A stretch of 64,000 nucleotides of DNA. Origin: Rhodoferax_B sp049316285. Its GTDB lineage: Bacteria; Pseudomonadota; Gammaproteobacteria; Burkholderiales; Burkholderiaceae_C. Shown one piece after another: positions 44,263 to 53,348 of the stretch (the stretch's first letter is position 1; every line of letters starts with the position of its first letter). The stretch covers positions 216,306 through 280,305 of the forward strand of contig NZ_JBMOXA010000005.1 of NCBI RefSeq assembly GCF_049316285.1, given 5' to 3'. The notes under the pieces were generated by a model, which saw only the letters and a program-made list of their open reading frames with translations, was not told where the DNA came from and did no database searches. A program made the translations under genes and the position numbers.

Positions 44263-45165
44263 CTAGCGCGTGTTGTTCCGCGCCGACACCGAGCCAAATG
44301 CCCTCGGTGGGCTGACCAGGTCGGTGTCCTCATTGACCAGGGCTTCGCTCAGCTGTTTGCCAGCGGCCACCACCGCCTCGCAGAAGCCGGGCATGCGTTT
44401 GCGGTCCAGCCGGTCCTGGGCACCGGCCACGCCGATGCTCCCTACCACCAGGCCGTCGGCGTTGAACACCGGTGCCGAAATGCCGAACACACCGGGGTTG
44501 AACTCGCCCTGGCTGACCACAAAACCGTCTCGCCGGATGGCGGCTAGGCTTACGCGGAACGAAGTCCAGTCGGTGCCTAGGCCGGCCAGCGCGATAGAGC
44601 GCTGGTGCTGCTGGAAGATGCTTCGCAAGCGGTGCGGCGGCAGGTAAGGAAGAATCACCTTGGATGCGGCGCCCGCGAACAGCGGCCGGCGCTGACCTCG
44701 CGAGAACAGCACGGGTGGACTGCCTTCGGCCAACTCTTCGCGGATGCACATCACCGTGTCGCTGTAGAGTGCACACAACAGCGCCGAATTGCCCGTCAGC
44801 GCGACCAGGGGCTGCAACACCTTGGCGCTGCTTTTGTAAAGGGGGTCCGACATGCGGATCTGCCGGTCGAACTCAACGATGCGTGGGCCGAGCACATAGC
44901 GGCCGTTGGACACGGCTTCGATCAAACCCGCAGCGTGCAATGCCTTGATGTAGCGGTACGAGGTGGACCGGGAAGTGCCGAGGTAGTTGACCAGGTCGAT
45001 GGCTGGCCGGACGGACATGCCCGGCGTGAACAGGTCGAGCAAGCCGAGCATGCGCTCGAAGCTGCTTTGTGTGTCGCCCTCGGACTTACGTTTCACGGCT
45101 GACGGGGCGGCCTTGGAAACGGTGGCCTTTGGGGCGGTAGAGGTTTTGGTCGTACGTGTCGCCAT
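44263..45165 (-). CDS. IclR-family transcriptional regulator
   Basis: The 300-residue protein has a disordered, Lys/Thr/Ala-rich N-terminus, an IclR winged HTH at about 34-100 (SFERMLGLLDLFTP, AIDLVNYLGTSRSTSYRYIKAL), and an IclR effector domain (NSALLCALYSDTVMCI, GRPLFAG-like SRGQRRPLFAGAASKVIL, SQGEFNPGVFGISAPVFN, DGLVVGSIGVAG). It is likely the regulator of the surrounding operons, because an inverted repeat is found at most of their promoters. Its own upstream region has only a half-site (AATAAATCCCA near 45186-45195). Confidence 0.9.
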   Translation of the reverse strand: MATRTTKTSTAPKATVSKAAPSAVKRKSEGDTQSSFERMLGLLDLFTPGMSVRPAIDLVNYLGTSRSTSYRYIKALHAAGLIEAVSNGRYVLGPRIVEFDRQIRMSDPLYKSSAKVLQPLVALTGNSALLCALYSDTVMCIREELAEGSPPVLFSRGQRRPLFAGAASKVILPYLPPHRLRSIFQQHQRSIALAGLGTDWTSFRVSLAAIRRDGFVVSQGEFNPGVFGISAPVFNADGLVVGSIGVAGAQDRLDRKRMPGFCEAVVAAGKQLSEALVNEDTDLVSPPRAFGSVSARNNTR

Positions 45166-45295
45166 GGTCGAGGATGGTCTGTGGAATAAATCCCACCTGT
45201 CTATGAAAGATGGATGGAACTATAGCCGAGCTCCCCTGGCGAAAGGGGCACCCGGTGTGAGGCCCGTGCGACAGAAACACCAACGGACAGCGAGC

Positions 45296-46660
45296 TCAGC
45301 CGGGCTGCGCGAGCGTGATCAGCTCTGTCACGTCGCGAGACTTTTCGATTCCCCAGCAGGCGTCCAGCAGGCGCGTGGACGCGGCGGCGTTTAGCAGCAG
45401 TCCGGTCTGTCCCCGAAACTTGTCGGCGAGATCGACATCAGTCATCGGGTTGGCAACGCTGCCTTTGCAATGCTGGATGAGCTCTTCGGTGCGCCGGCCG
45501 CTCTGGCAGACGACCGAGAGTTCGGCCGCCTCGGAGGTAAGTTGTTCGTCCGGCTCGGCTTCAATGGCGTCGCGCAAACGGACCACGTGAGGGTCATCGA
45601 TTACAGACTGTTGGCCTTCGGCAAGGCCTGCGCGCCCGAAAGCCAGCGCGACGGCGATCCAGTGGTAGAGGCTGACTTTGGCCTCGAGTGCGTTCGCCGG
45701 ATGCCGCCGAAAGCCCAATGCCAGTGCAGAAGGGTGCAGCCGCACGCGCACGCCAGCGATCGGGTCGCCGGGTGCCTGGTGGCCCCGGTGCCAGGCGATG
45801 GCAGCATCTACCGCCGGATGGATCACGATCCCGCAAGGATAGGGCTTGTAAGCCAGCGCAGTGACTTCGAAATTCATCGGCAGACCATCGGTCAGATAGG
45901 CCAGGTGCGGCTCGATGGCGAACAGGTCCGTGAAACCGTATTGGCCCTCGAGCGGGGCCGCCGGCCCAGCCATGCCTTGCTGCGCGAGCAGGGCGGAGCG
46001 CAAGCCACCCTGGGCGGCGTTGCCGAAAATCATCGTCGCCGACATGCTGCCGTGGGCCACGCGCAGGCCGGAAGCCTGCTGGGCCGCATGGCCGATGGCC
46101 CAGCCGATGGCGCGGGCGTCCAGCCGCATGGCCTTCGCCACGCCGGCGGCGGCGCCGATGCCCGCGGCCACGCCCGTCTGTGACCAGCCGATGTGGCCGC
46201 GCGCTGGCGCCACCGAAATCGCCTTGCTGACCCGGGACGCGACTTCCACGCCGACGATCAGCGCCAGCAGGAACTCGTCTCCCGACAGCGGCTTCCGACC
46301 GGCAAGCGCTAACAGCGCCGCCGCCACCGCGCCGGTGGGATGCAGGATGGTCTGTGCATGGGTGTCGTCGAACGAGTAGGCCGCCGAACTCAAGGCATTG
46401 AACAGGCTGGCACTCAGTGCGTCGGACCGCTCCGGCCGGCCTAGCAGGCCCGAGGTCGGTGCGCCGCCGAACGGCAGCAGTGCGCGGATGGCGACATCCA
46501 CGATCTCGTGGCGCGCGCCGCCCACGCAGCAGCCGACGATGTTCACCAGGGCCCGCTTCGCGGCATGACGCGCGCCGTCGGGCACCGACGCGAGCGCCAG
46601 GTCTTGCACGTAACGTGCAAGCTCCGCCGTCAGGCCGGAACGGACCGTTGACTCAGGCAT
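45296..46660 (-). CDS. MmgE/PrpD-family protein (2-methylcitrate dehydratase-like)
   Basis: The 454-residue protein has the MmgE/PrpD layout: SAAYSFDDTHAQTILHPTGAVAAALLAL near the active-site loop, MRLDARAIGWAIGHAAQQASGL, YKPYPCGIVIHPAVDAAI and a C-terminal D-rich MTDVDLADKFRG. Family members dehydrate or isomerise carboxylic acids such as 2-methylcitrate and aconitate; many are uncharacterised. It is the last gene of the five-gene minus-strand operon led by the BKACE gene and ends before the IclR gene. A second, distinct MmgE/PrpD gene is at 53349. Confidence 0.88.
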   Translation of the reverse strand: MPESTVRSGLTAELARYVQDLALASVPDGARHAAKRALVNIVGCCVGGARHEIVDVAIRALLPFGGAPTSGLLGRPERSDALSASLFNALSSAAYSFDDTHAQTILHPTGAVAAALLALAGRKPLSGDEFLLALIVGVEVASRVSKAISVAPARGHIGWSQTGVAAGIGAAAGVAKAMRLDARAIGWAIGHAAQQASGLRVAHGSMSATMIFGNAAQGGLRSALLAQQGMAGPAAPLEGQYGFTDLFAIEPHLAYLTDGLPMNFEVTALAYKPYPCGIVIHPAVDAAIAWHRGHQAPGDPIAGVRVRLHPSALALGFRRHPANALEAKVSLYHWIAVALAFGRAGLAEGQQSVIDDPHVVRLRDAIEAEPDEQLTSEAAELSVVCQSGRRTEELIQHCKGSVANPMTDVDLADKFRGQTGLLLNAAASTRLLDACWGIEKSRDVTELITLAQPG

Positions 46661-46663
46661 GGT

Positions 46664-47593
46664 TCAGGCCTTTTCCGAAGACCACTGCGGGGCCACGGCG
46701 GCACCGCCATCGGGCAACGACTGGGACTGCATGAACAGGAACACCTTCATGCTGTCCTCGTCGCGGTAGCCCGCGGCCGCAGCCTCGCGGTAGAGCTCGA
46801 GGATGCGCGGTGCCAGCCACAGGGGGGCACCGTGGCGCTGGGCCTCTTCGAGCATCAGCGCCTCGTCCTTCAGGCCGATCGACAGCGGGCCGTTGTATTT
46901 GAAGGTTCCGCTGAGGATGGCGGCCGGGATCTTGTGTGTCGTCGTGTAGTTCTGGCCGGAACCGGCGTTCAGCACGTCGTTCAATACTTTGGGGTCGAGG
47001 CCGGCCTTGACACCCATCGCTAGGCCTTCGAAGACCGCCATCCGGCCGGCCGCGGAAACATGGTTGTTGATCACCTTCGCCACCTGCGAGATGCCAGGCT
47101 TCGCGCCAAGGTAGATCAGTTTTCCGGCCATCAGGTCGAGGGTGGCGTGGGCGAAGGCGAAATCAGCCTCGCTGCCGGAGGCCAGCACCGCCAGCGTGCC
47201 GGCCCGCGCGCCGGGCGGTCCGCCGCTGACCGGCGCGTCGATCAGGCCGATGCCGCGCGCGCGCAGCTCGGTGGCGATCCGGTCGATGATGGCGCTGCCC
47301 AGCGTGGAAGTCTCGACGTAGACGCGCAAGGCGCTGCCGCCGACGACGCCGCGCTCGCCCAGCGCGACAGCTAGGCTGGCGTCGCGCGACGGCATGGAGG
47401 CGATGATCAGTTCACAGCGGTTCGCCATGTCCAGCGGATCTTCGGCCACCTGCGCACCTTGCGCGACGAGCGGCTTCAGGGCTTCGGGGTTGCGGTCGCA
47501 GACGGTGAGGTCCACACCTTGCTCGAGTAGCCTAAGGGCCATCGGCTGGCCCATGTTGCCGACGCCGATCAGGCCTACCTTGATGCCGGTCAT
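46664..47593 (-). CDS. 3-hydroxyisobutyrate dehydrogenase-family oxidoreductase
   Basis: From ATG at 47593 the 309-residue protein has the nucleotide loop GLIGVGNMGQP, the substrate loop DAPVSGGPPGARAGTL, and the catalytic Lys173 in VAKVINNHVSAAG. It is a complete beta-hydroxyacid dehydrogenase. It overlaps the CMD-like gene by 4 bp (ATGA) and is 3 bp from the MmgE/PrpD gene, so all are cotranscribed. The longer frame to 47776 is a shadow of the upstream gene. Confidence 0.88.
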   Translation of the reverse strand: MTGIKVGLIGVGNMGQPMALRLLEQGVDLTVCDRNPEALKPLVAQGAQVAEDPLDMANRCELIIASMPSRDASLAVALGERGVVGGSALRVYVETSTLGSAIIDRIATELRARGIGLIDAPVSGGPPGARAGTLAVLASGSEADFAFAHATLDLMAGKLIYLGAKPGISQVAKVINNHVSAAGRMAVFEGLAMGVKAGLDPKVLNDVLNAGSGQNYTTTHKIPAAILSGTFKYNGPLSIGLKDEALMLEEAQRHGAPLWLAPRILELYREAAAAGYRDEDSMKVFLFMQSQSLPDGGAAVAPQWSSEKA

Positions 47594-48156
47594 GGCTGTT
47601 CTCCTGCCAAAGCTGGCAGCGGCGAAGCGCCCGCGGGCAGGGGCAGCCTGGCGGTATTCAGGACGAACGCGAGCATGGTGTAGTAGCCGCAGACGGCGAG
47701 CAGGTCGAGCGCAGCCGGCTTGCCGAAGGTTTCCGCCACAGCATCGAACGAGGCGTCGGAGGGTTCGCCCCGCCACACGGTCTCGTGGGCGAAGTCGTGC
47801 ACGAGGGATTCACGGTGATCCATGTTCTCGGGTCGACGGCCTCGGGATACGGATTCGATCACCGCCTCGCGCAGGCCCGCTTCACGGGCGATCCGCGCAT
47901 GCGCAACCCATTCGTAATCGCATGCCCAGCGCCGCGCCGTGACAAGGATGGCAATCTCGACCAGGGCCGCCGGCAGGCCGGTGCCGTACCGAAGGTGTTC
48001 GCCGAGCGCCTGTACCTTGCTGGCGAGCGCCGGGTTGTGGATCAGGGCCAAGAAGGGGCCCTTGAGCGCCCCGCGCGGTCCGCTGGCGATGACATCGGCA
48101 ACCTCGCGCTGCTGCTCGCTCATTTGTTCGCGTTCAAGAATGTCGAATCTAGTCAT
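47590..48156 (-). CDS. carboxymuconolactone decarboxylase-like (AhpD-fold) protein
   Basis: The 188-residue protein has the CMD helical signature EIAILVTARRWACDYEWVAHARIAREAGL followed by DHRESLVHDFAHETV. A single Cys (RWACDYEW) with His in EWVAHA is present and the redox pair CxxC of AhpD is missing. A reaction in the pathway rather than peroxide removal is likely. It is cotranscribed with the 3-hydroxyisobutyrate dehydrogenase-like gene after it and is 12 bp from the nitrilase before it. Confidence 0.8.
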   Translation of the reverse strand: MTRFDILEREQMSEQQREVADVIASGPRGALKGPFLALIHNPALASKVQALGEHLRYGTGLPAALVEIAILVTARRWACDYEWVAHARIAREAGLREAVIESVSRGRRPENMDHRESLVHDFAHETVWRGEPSDASFDAVAETFGKPAALDLLAVCGYYTMLAFVLNTARLPLPAGASPLPALAGEQP

Positions 48157-48168
48157 GGAAGTCTCGGG

Positions 48169-49005
48169 TTAACCTGCGTGTGCGAGTTCGAAGATGCGGT
48201 CGTGGCTGAGTGACGGAATACGCGACCGTGCCAGCGCCACCTGGCCGAGGTCGATGGGCGCACAGATGACCTCTGATGCTTCACCGGCCTCGGCCAGTAT
48301 TTGGCCATTTGGGTCGATGATCATCGCGTGGCCGTAGGTCTGGTGGCCACCGGGATGTTCTCCACAGGTGGCAGGCGCGATGATGAAGGCGCCGTTTTCG
48401 ATGGCGCGCGCCTGGAGCAAAGCCTTCCAGTGAAGTGTGCCTGTCTGCCGAGTGAAGGCCGCGGGAACCGCAAGCACCTCGGCCCCGCCCTGCGCCAGAG
48501 CCCGATAGAGCTGCGGAAATCGGGCGTCGTAGCAGACCGACATGCCGATGCAGGCCCAAGGCGTTCGCGCCACCACGGCGCGGCCTCCCGGCGCGTAGGC
48601 CGACGATTCGCGAATCACCCGGCCGTTCTTCAGGGTGGCGTCGAACATGTGGATCTTGTCGTAACTTGCGACCACGTCACCACTGGGCGACAACAGGTAG
48701 GAGCGGTTCACCAGACGGCCCTCGGGGCCGTTCAGCGCCAGCGAGCCGACCAGCAGCCATACCTTCTGGTCGATGGCCAGCTTCTGCAGCTTGGGCAGGG
48801 ATGGATCGCTTGCCTCCTCGTCGGCATTGGCCCGCATCGCTGCACCACTCGCATGCAGGAAGGTGGCGTACTCCGGCAAGGCGACCAGGGCCGCGCCCTG
48901 GTCCTTGGCGGACCTGACGCCGTCCACCACCCGCGCCAGGTTGGCGTCGCGGTCTTCGCCGGGGCACAGTTGCACGCAGCCGACGATGAACTGATCTGCG
49001 CTCAT
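48169..49005 (-). CDS. carbon-nitrogen hydrolase (Nit/nitrilase superfamily)
   Basis: The 278-residue protein has the Glu-Lys-Cys triad: Glu45 in LPEYATF, Lys117 in YDKIHMFDA and Cys158 in MSVCYDARFP. The KIHMFDA and CYDARFP patterns are those of the Nit1/Nit2 (deaminated glutathione amidase, omega-amidase) branch, so an amide of a keto acid or dipeptide is the likely substrate. It overlaps the BKACE gene by 4 bp and is followed by the CMD-like gene after 12 bp. Confidence 0.88.
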   Translation of the reverse strand: MSADQFIVGCVQLCPGEDRDANLARVVDGVRSAKDQGAALVALPEYATFLHASGAAMRANADEEASDPSLPKLQKLAIDQKVWLLVGSLALNGPEGRLVNRSYLLSPSGDVVASYDKIHMFDATLKNGRVIRESSAYAPGGRAVVARTPWACIGMSVCYDARFPQLYRALAQGGAEVLAVPAAFTRQTGTLHWKALLQARAIENGAFIIAPATCGEHPGGHQTYGHAMIIDPNGQILAEAGEASEVICAPIDLGQVALARSRIPSLSHDRIFELAHAG

Positions 49006-49883
49006 GCCGCGTTGATCCCCAGCATGGCACGTGCTTCGGCTGGAGTCGCCAGGCGGCTGCCGAGCAGGTCGACGATGTTGGCGGCCTTGCGCACCAGCGA
49101 CGCGTTGTCGGGGGCGAGCTCACCCTTGGCGATGTACAGGTTGTCTTCAAGTCCCACGCGGATATGACCACCGAGGATCAGGGCCTGCGCCACCATGGGG
49201 AACTGCGAGCGGCCGACGCCGAAGGCCGCCCATTCCGCACCCTGCGGCAACATGCTCTTCATCGCGGCCAGCACCTCCGTGGTGGCCGGGGCGCCCCAGG
49301 GTACGCCCATGACCATCTGGAACAGCGGCTTATCGTCGAGCAGGCCACGGCGGATCATGTCGAGCGCCAGGGCGATGTGGCCGGTGTCAAAGACTTCGAG
49401 CTCTGGCTTGACGCCGGCGCTGCGGATCGCTGCGGCAATCGTCTCCACGTGGCCGGGCACGTTGACCAGCGCACCCTTGCCGAAATTCAGCGTGCCCATG
49501 TCCAGGCTGCAAATGTCAGGCTTCAGCGCAACGATGTGCTGAACGCGTTCGAGCGGCGGCCTGAGGTTCGATCCGGGCTGAGCCTGGTTGGTTTCGGAAT
49601 CGCTCGGCACGAAGCGGGCGCCGGGGCCGGTGGTCAGGTTGACGATCACTTCGCTGCCGCTGTCGCGTATCCGGTCGACGACCTCGCGGTACAGCGCCAA
49701 CTCCATACTCGGCTTGCCCGACTCGGGGTTGCGAACGTGAATGTGGGCGATGGCCGCACCTGCCTTGCAGGACTCGATTGCGGCATGGGCGATCTGTTCT
49801 GGCGTGACGGGCACGGCCTGAAATCGGCCTGCGGTGTCGTCGCCGCCGGTGACCGCGCAGGTCAGGATGACTGGTTGTTTCAA
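49002..49883 (-). CDS. BKACE-family beta-keto acid cleavage enzyme (3-keto-5-aminohexanoate cleavage-like)
   Basis: The 293-residue protein has VILTCAVTGGDDT at the N-terminus, the metal-binding H-x-H in GAAIAHIHVRNPE, and the late MVMGVPWGA and GGHIRVGLEDNLYI loops. These are hallmarks of the BKACE (DUF849) family, which condenses a beta-keto acid with acetyl-CoA and cleaves it. Substrates vary; which beta-keto acid is used cannot be read. It leads the operon BKACE, nitrilase, CMD-like, 3-hydroxyisobutyrate dehydrogenase-like, MmgE/PrpD, with operator site D1 66 bp upstream. Confidence 0.92.
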   Translation of the reverse strand: MKQPVILTCAVTGGDDTAGRFQAVPVTPEQIAHAAIESCKAGAAIAHIHVRNPESGKPSMELALYREVVDRIRDSGSEVIVNLTTGPGARFVPSDSETNQAQPGSNLRPPLERVQHIVALKPDICSLDMGTLNFGKGALVNVPGHVETIAAAIRSAGVKPELEVFDTGHIALALDMIRRGLLDDKPLFQMVMGVPWGAPATTEVLAAMKSMLPQGAEWAAFGVGRSQFPMVAQALILGGHIRVGLEDNLYIAKGELAPDNASLVRKAANIVDLLGSRLATPAEARAMLGINAA

Positions 49884-49949
49884 GGCTGTTCCTTAAGGTC
49901 TGGATGGTTCAGACAAATTATCCTGACCGACGCGCGGTTTGTCAATAAG

Positions 49950-49964
49950 TCTCATATTTAGGGA
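49950..49964. promoter_or_regulatory. IclR-region operator, site D1
   Basis: TCTC-ATATTTA-GGGA is preceded by ATAAG and followed by TTGGT. It faces the BKACE operon start 66 bp away. Confidence 0.55.
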
Positions 49965-50027
49965 TTGGTGCAATATTTAATCAATTTAATTTTGACTTGC
50001 TGTGAACTATAGATGTGAATAAAATAA

Positions 50028-50042
50028 TCTCGAATATAGGGA
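50028..50042. promoter_or_regulatory. IclR-region operator, site D2
   Basis: TCTC-GAATATA-GGGA is flanked by AATAA and TTATT, giving the longest palindrome of the set (9-bp arms with one mismatch, AATAATCTC / GGGATTATT). It lies 84 bp before the alcohol dehydrogenase start. Confidence 0.65.
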
Positions 50043-50126
50043 TTATTGAAATTTACAAGTCTATTTCGACCGCGGTGCACCAGCGCTGTCGATGGACCGC
50101 ACATCAGAAATCACCAAGGAGATTCA

Positions 50127-51197
50127 ATGCGTGGAGTCGTTTTCATGGGCCATCGCCAACTGGCGTTGATGGACTTCAAGGACCCGGAGCCCGGAGCGGA
50201 CAGCGTGGTCATCGAGATAAAGGCGTCCGGGTTCTGCGGCAGCGATCTGCATCACTACCGAGGCGCCCGCGGCGAATCCCTGCGCGTAAAGAGCCCCGAG
50301 TTCCTGCGCGAGCGCGGCATCAGCTTCGACGACCCGATCATCGCGGGGCACGAGCCCTGCGGCATCGTGGCGGAAATCGGCAAGAACGTCGATCCCAGGG
50401 CGTTTGCTAAAGGCGATCGCGTCATGGTCTACCACTACGACGGATGCCGCTATTGCGACCAGTGCCGCACCGGCTGGGTGCAGATGTGCGAACGTGGCTC
50501 CACGGTCTATGGGCAGACCGCGCACGGCGGCCATGCGCACTACATGGTGGCCCCCGCCAAATCCCTGATCCATCTACCGTCGGAGATCAGTTTCGCGGCG
50601 GGCGCCGCCGTGTCCTGCGGCACCGGTACGGCGTTTGCCGCGCTCGAACGCCTCGACGTGAGCGGTCGGGATACCTTGGCCGTGTTCGGTCTCGGCCCAG
50701 TCGGCTTGTCGGCCATTCAGCTGGCGAAAGCCATGGGCGTGCGGACGGTGGCCGTGGACGTGTCGGCGGAACGCGTGGCCCGCGCACTTTCATTCGGAGC
50801 CACTGCAGCCTTCGACTCGAGCCAGTCCGACCCGGTCGAGGCCATCATGCAGTGGAGCGGGGGCAAGGGCGTATCCACGGCCATCGACTGCGCGGGGGTG
50901 GCCGCCGCCCGCCATGCGGCCGTGAGGTCGACCTCGACCTGGGGACGGATCGCTTTCGTTGGCGTTGGCGGAAATGTGTCTTTCGACGTGACGGCCGACC
51001 TGATTCTCCGCCAGCGTACCGTTATCGGGCACCTCACGTTCTCGGACGTGGCGATGGCCCGATGCGTGCGCTTCGTGGCCGACCACGGAATCGACCTGGA
51101 CCAGCAGTTCAGCGAACGGTGGAAGCTAGAAGATGCCGTGCGCGCCTACCAGGAATTCGACAAACAGACTTCCGGTAAGGCAGTCTTCGAGTTTTGA
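50127..51197 (+). CDS. zinc-dependent alcohol dehydrogenase (MDR family)
   Basis: From ATG at 50127 (AAGGAG upstream) this is a 356-residue enzyme. Catalytic zinc ligands are in GFCGSDLHHYRG and AGHEPCG, the four structural-zinc Cys are in GCRYCDQCRTGWVQMC, and the NAD loop is FGLGPVGLSAIQLAKAMG. It oxidises an alcohol or polyol. It is followed 70 bp later by an aldehyde dehydrogenase, so the two are consecutive oxidation steps. It is divergent from the BKACE operon with two operator sites between. Confidence 0.92.
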   Translation: MRGVVFMGHRQLALMDFKDPEPGADSVVIEIKASGFCGSDLHHYRGARGESLRVKSPEFLRERGISFDDPIIAGHEPCGIVAEIGKNVDPRAFAKGDRVMVYHYDGCRYCDQCRTGWVQMCERGSTVYGQTAHGGHAHYMVAPAKSLIHLPSEISFAAGAAVSCGTGTAFAALERLDVSGRDTLAVFGLGPVGLSAIQLAKAMGVRTVAVDVSAERVARALSFGATAAFDSSQSDPVEAIMQWSGGKGVSTAIDCAGVAAARHAAVRSTSTWGRIAFVGVGGNVSFDVTADLILRQRTVIGHLTFSDVAMARCVRFVADHGIDLDQQFSERWKLEDAVRAYQEFDKQTSGKAVFEF

Positions 51198-51267
51198 GGC
51201 CTTTGAGCCCCTCGGGCCGTTTTAGCAATCCGGCCCCTTCCCTCAGCCACACCATCAAGGACATCCG

Positions 51268-52776
51268 TTGAACGCCATCTCCAACGCAGCGCTTTCCACT
51301 CCGCTTCTCACTCCCTTTCTGGTGGAACGCAACAAGAAACACTTCATCGACGGCCGATGGGTCGGCTCCGCGTCCGGCGAATGCATCGACACTTTCAATC
51401 CCGCGACGGGCGGACTGCTGGCCACACTGGCCCGGGGCCGACAGGAGGACGTCGACCGTGCGGTCCGCGTGGCGCGTCAGGCCTTCGAGGGGCCATGGCG
51501 GCGCTTCACGCCTGGCCAACGGCAGCGGCTGATCATGCGTTTTGCCGAGCTCTTCGACAAGCATTTCGATGAACTCACGCTGCTCGAATCGCTCGACATG
51601 GGAGCCCCGCTGCACACACGGCTGCGGCCTGGCAAGGCGGCCCTGGTGCAGACCATTCTTTACTACGCGGCACAGGCCCGGAATATCCAGGGCGAAACGC
51701 CCCACAACTCCCTGCCCGGCCAGGTCACCACGATGATCCTGAAGGCGCCCGTGGGTGTAGTGGGGGCCATCATTCCTTGGAACGGCCCCTTGTTCGCGCA
51801 GATGCACGTGCTCGGCCCGGTGCTCGCCACAGGCTGCACCGCCATCATCAAGCCGGCCGAAGATGCATCGCTGACCGTCTTGCGTACGGCCGAGCTGTTG
51901 GTGGAGGCGGGGCTTCCGCCCGGTGTCGTGAACGTGGTGACGGGCATCGGCGCTGAAGCCGGCGCGGCGCTTGCGGCACATCCCGATGTCAACCGCATCG
52001 CGTTCACCGGCTCTACCGGCGTGGGCCGGGAAATCATCAAGGCTTCTGCTGGCAATATGAAGCGACTGCAGCTCGAGTTGGGCGGCAAGTCGCCGGACAT
52101 CGTGTTTGCTGATGCCGACCTCGACAAGGCCGTGCCCGGCGTGGCGATGGGTGTTTATGGAAACAGCGGCCAGATTTGCTTCGCCGGCACTCGCGTGTTC
52201 GTGCAGCGCAGCATCCAGGCGGAATTTCTGGAGCGGATGAGCGCCTTCGGCAACACGCTGAAGGTGGGCGACCCGCTGGCCTTGGAGACAGACCTCGGGC
52301 CGTTGATCACGCAGCGACAGCTCGATCGGGTTCTGGGCTATGTGGAACAAGGCAAGCAGGAGGGCGCCGCGCTGGTCTCGGGAGGCAGGCGGCTCGGAGG
52401 CGATCTGGCCAATGGCTACTTCCTGGAGCCGACGCTCTTCGGCAACGTCAGCAACCAGATGACCGTGGCGCAGGAAGAAATTTTCGGGCCTGTCGCATCG
52501 GTCATTCCGTTCGACACGGCCGATGAAGCCCTGGCGCTGGCCAACGCCACGCCATACGGCCTGGCCAGCGGAGTGTGGTCGGCGAACGTTAATACCGTGA
52601 TGAAGATGGTCCATGGCATTCAGGCGGGCACCGTCTGGGTCAACTGCTACGGCATGGTCGATCCGGCGGTGGGTTTCGGTGGCTACAAGGAAAGCGGGTA
52701 TGGCTGGAAAGGCGGCGCCGCCCAGATCGACGGCTACCTGTACCAGAAGGCTGCCTACATCAATGTCACTGCTTGA
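51268..52776 (+). CDS. NAD(P)-dependent aldehyde dehydrogenase
   Basis: The 502-residue ALDH starts with TTG at 51268 (AAGGA before it) and has Cys in NSGQICFAGTR, Glu in LELGGKSPDIVF, Asn in IPWNGPLFAQ and the motif EEIFGPVASVI. It probably oxidises the aldehyde made by the alcohol dehydrogenase. The following SnoaL-like gene overlaps its end by 14 bp. No better ATG is in a family-like position. Confidence 0.92.
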   Translation: MNAISNAALSTPLLTPFLVERNKKHFIDGRWVGSASGECIDTFNPATGGLLATLARGRQEDVDRAVRVARQAFEGPWRRFTPGQRQRLIMRFAELFDKHFDELTLLESLDMGAPLHTRLRPGKAALVQTILYYAAQARNIQGETPHNSLPGQVTTMILKAPVGVVGAIIPWNGPLFAQMHVLGPVLATGCTAIIKPAEDASLTVLRTAELLVEAGLPPGVVNVVTGIGAEAGAALAAHPDVNRIAFTGSTGVGREIIKASAGNMKRLQLELGGKSPDIVFADADLDKAVPGVAMGVYGNSGQICFAGTRVFVQRSIQAEFLERMSAFGNTLKVGDPLALETDLGPLITQRQLDRVLGYVEQGKQEGAALVSGGRRLGGDLANGYFLEPTLFGNVSNQMTVAQEEIFGPVASVIPFDTADEALALANATPYGLASGVWSANVNTVMKMVHGIQAGTVWVNCYGMVDPAVGFGGYKESGYGWKGGAAQIDGYLYQKAAYINVTA

Positions 52777-53305
52777 CGACAGATCACGCGAGCAACGCGA
52801 CGGCGCAACGATTCCGCCTGAAATTCAGGCGCTGATCGATCGCGCCGCGATCCAGGACGTGCTGATGCTGTACTTCAGCGCGGCGGATGCGGGAGACCGG
52901 CTGGCCGTACGCCAGTGCTTCACAGAGGATGTGCGGGCGCAGTACGAAAGTAGGCCCGAAGTACGCGGCGTCGATGCACTGCTAGAGCAGATTGTTCTGC
53001 TGGGCAATCTGGCGTCCGGTGTCTGCCGCGTTTCCACACATTTCGCCGGCAACCTGCGCTTCAAGGAGCTGCGACGCGAATGGGCAGAAACGGAGTTGAA
53101 TGCGTTTGCCTGCCTCGTCGATCAGAGCGGCACCACGGTCGCTATTCGGAGCCTGCGTTACCTCGACCGTTTGCGCAAAGAAGATGGTGAATGGAAGGTC
53201 GCTGCACGCCTGCACACGCTGGATTGGGCGATGGCTGTACCTTGTACATTTGCGAGACCCTTTGCCGAGAAGTTGACTTCGTGGCACGGCCTGCAGATGG
53301 GATAA
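52763..53305 (+). CDS. NTF2-like (SnoaL-type) protein
   Basis: From ATG at 52763 the 180-residue protein has the NTF2-like fold: helices IQALIDRAAIQDVLMLYFSAADAGD and a beta-sheet with VRQCFTEDVRA, AFACLVDQSGTT, YLDRLRKEDGEWKVAARLHTLDWA. Members are isomerases, cyclases, dehydratases or ligand-binding proteins. It overlaps the aldehyde dehydrogenase by 14 bp and is cotranscribed with it. It is convergent with the MmgE/PrpD gene. A CCGGC/GCCGG hairpin at about 53311-53328 lies between the two stops. Confidence 0.75.
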   Translation: MSLLDDRSREQRDGATIPPEIQALIDRAAIQDVLMLYFSAADAGDRLAVRQCFTEDVRAQYESRPEVRGVDALLEQIVLLGNLASGVCRVSTHFAGNLRFKELRREWAETELNAFACLVDQSGTTVAIRSLRYLDRLRKEDGEWKVAARLHTLDWAMAVPCTFARPFAEKLTSWHGLQMG

Positions 53306-53348
53306 ACCCGCCGGCCTCTTGAGCCGGAGGACATCGACCTTGAGCTGT

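Noticed and set aside
48301..49167. 288-codon frame on the plus strand
   Set aside because: It is opposite the nitrilase and BKACE genes, both with complete active-site motifs.
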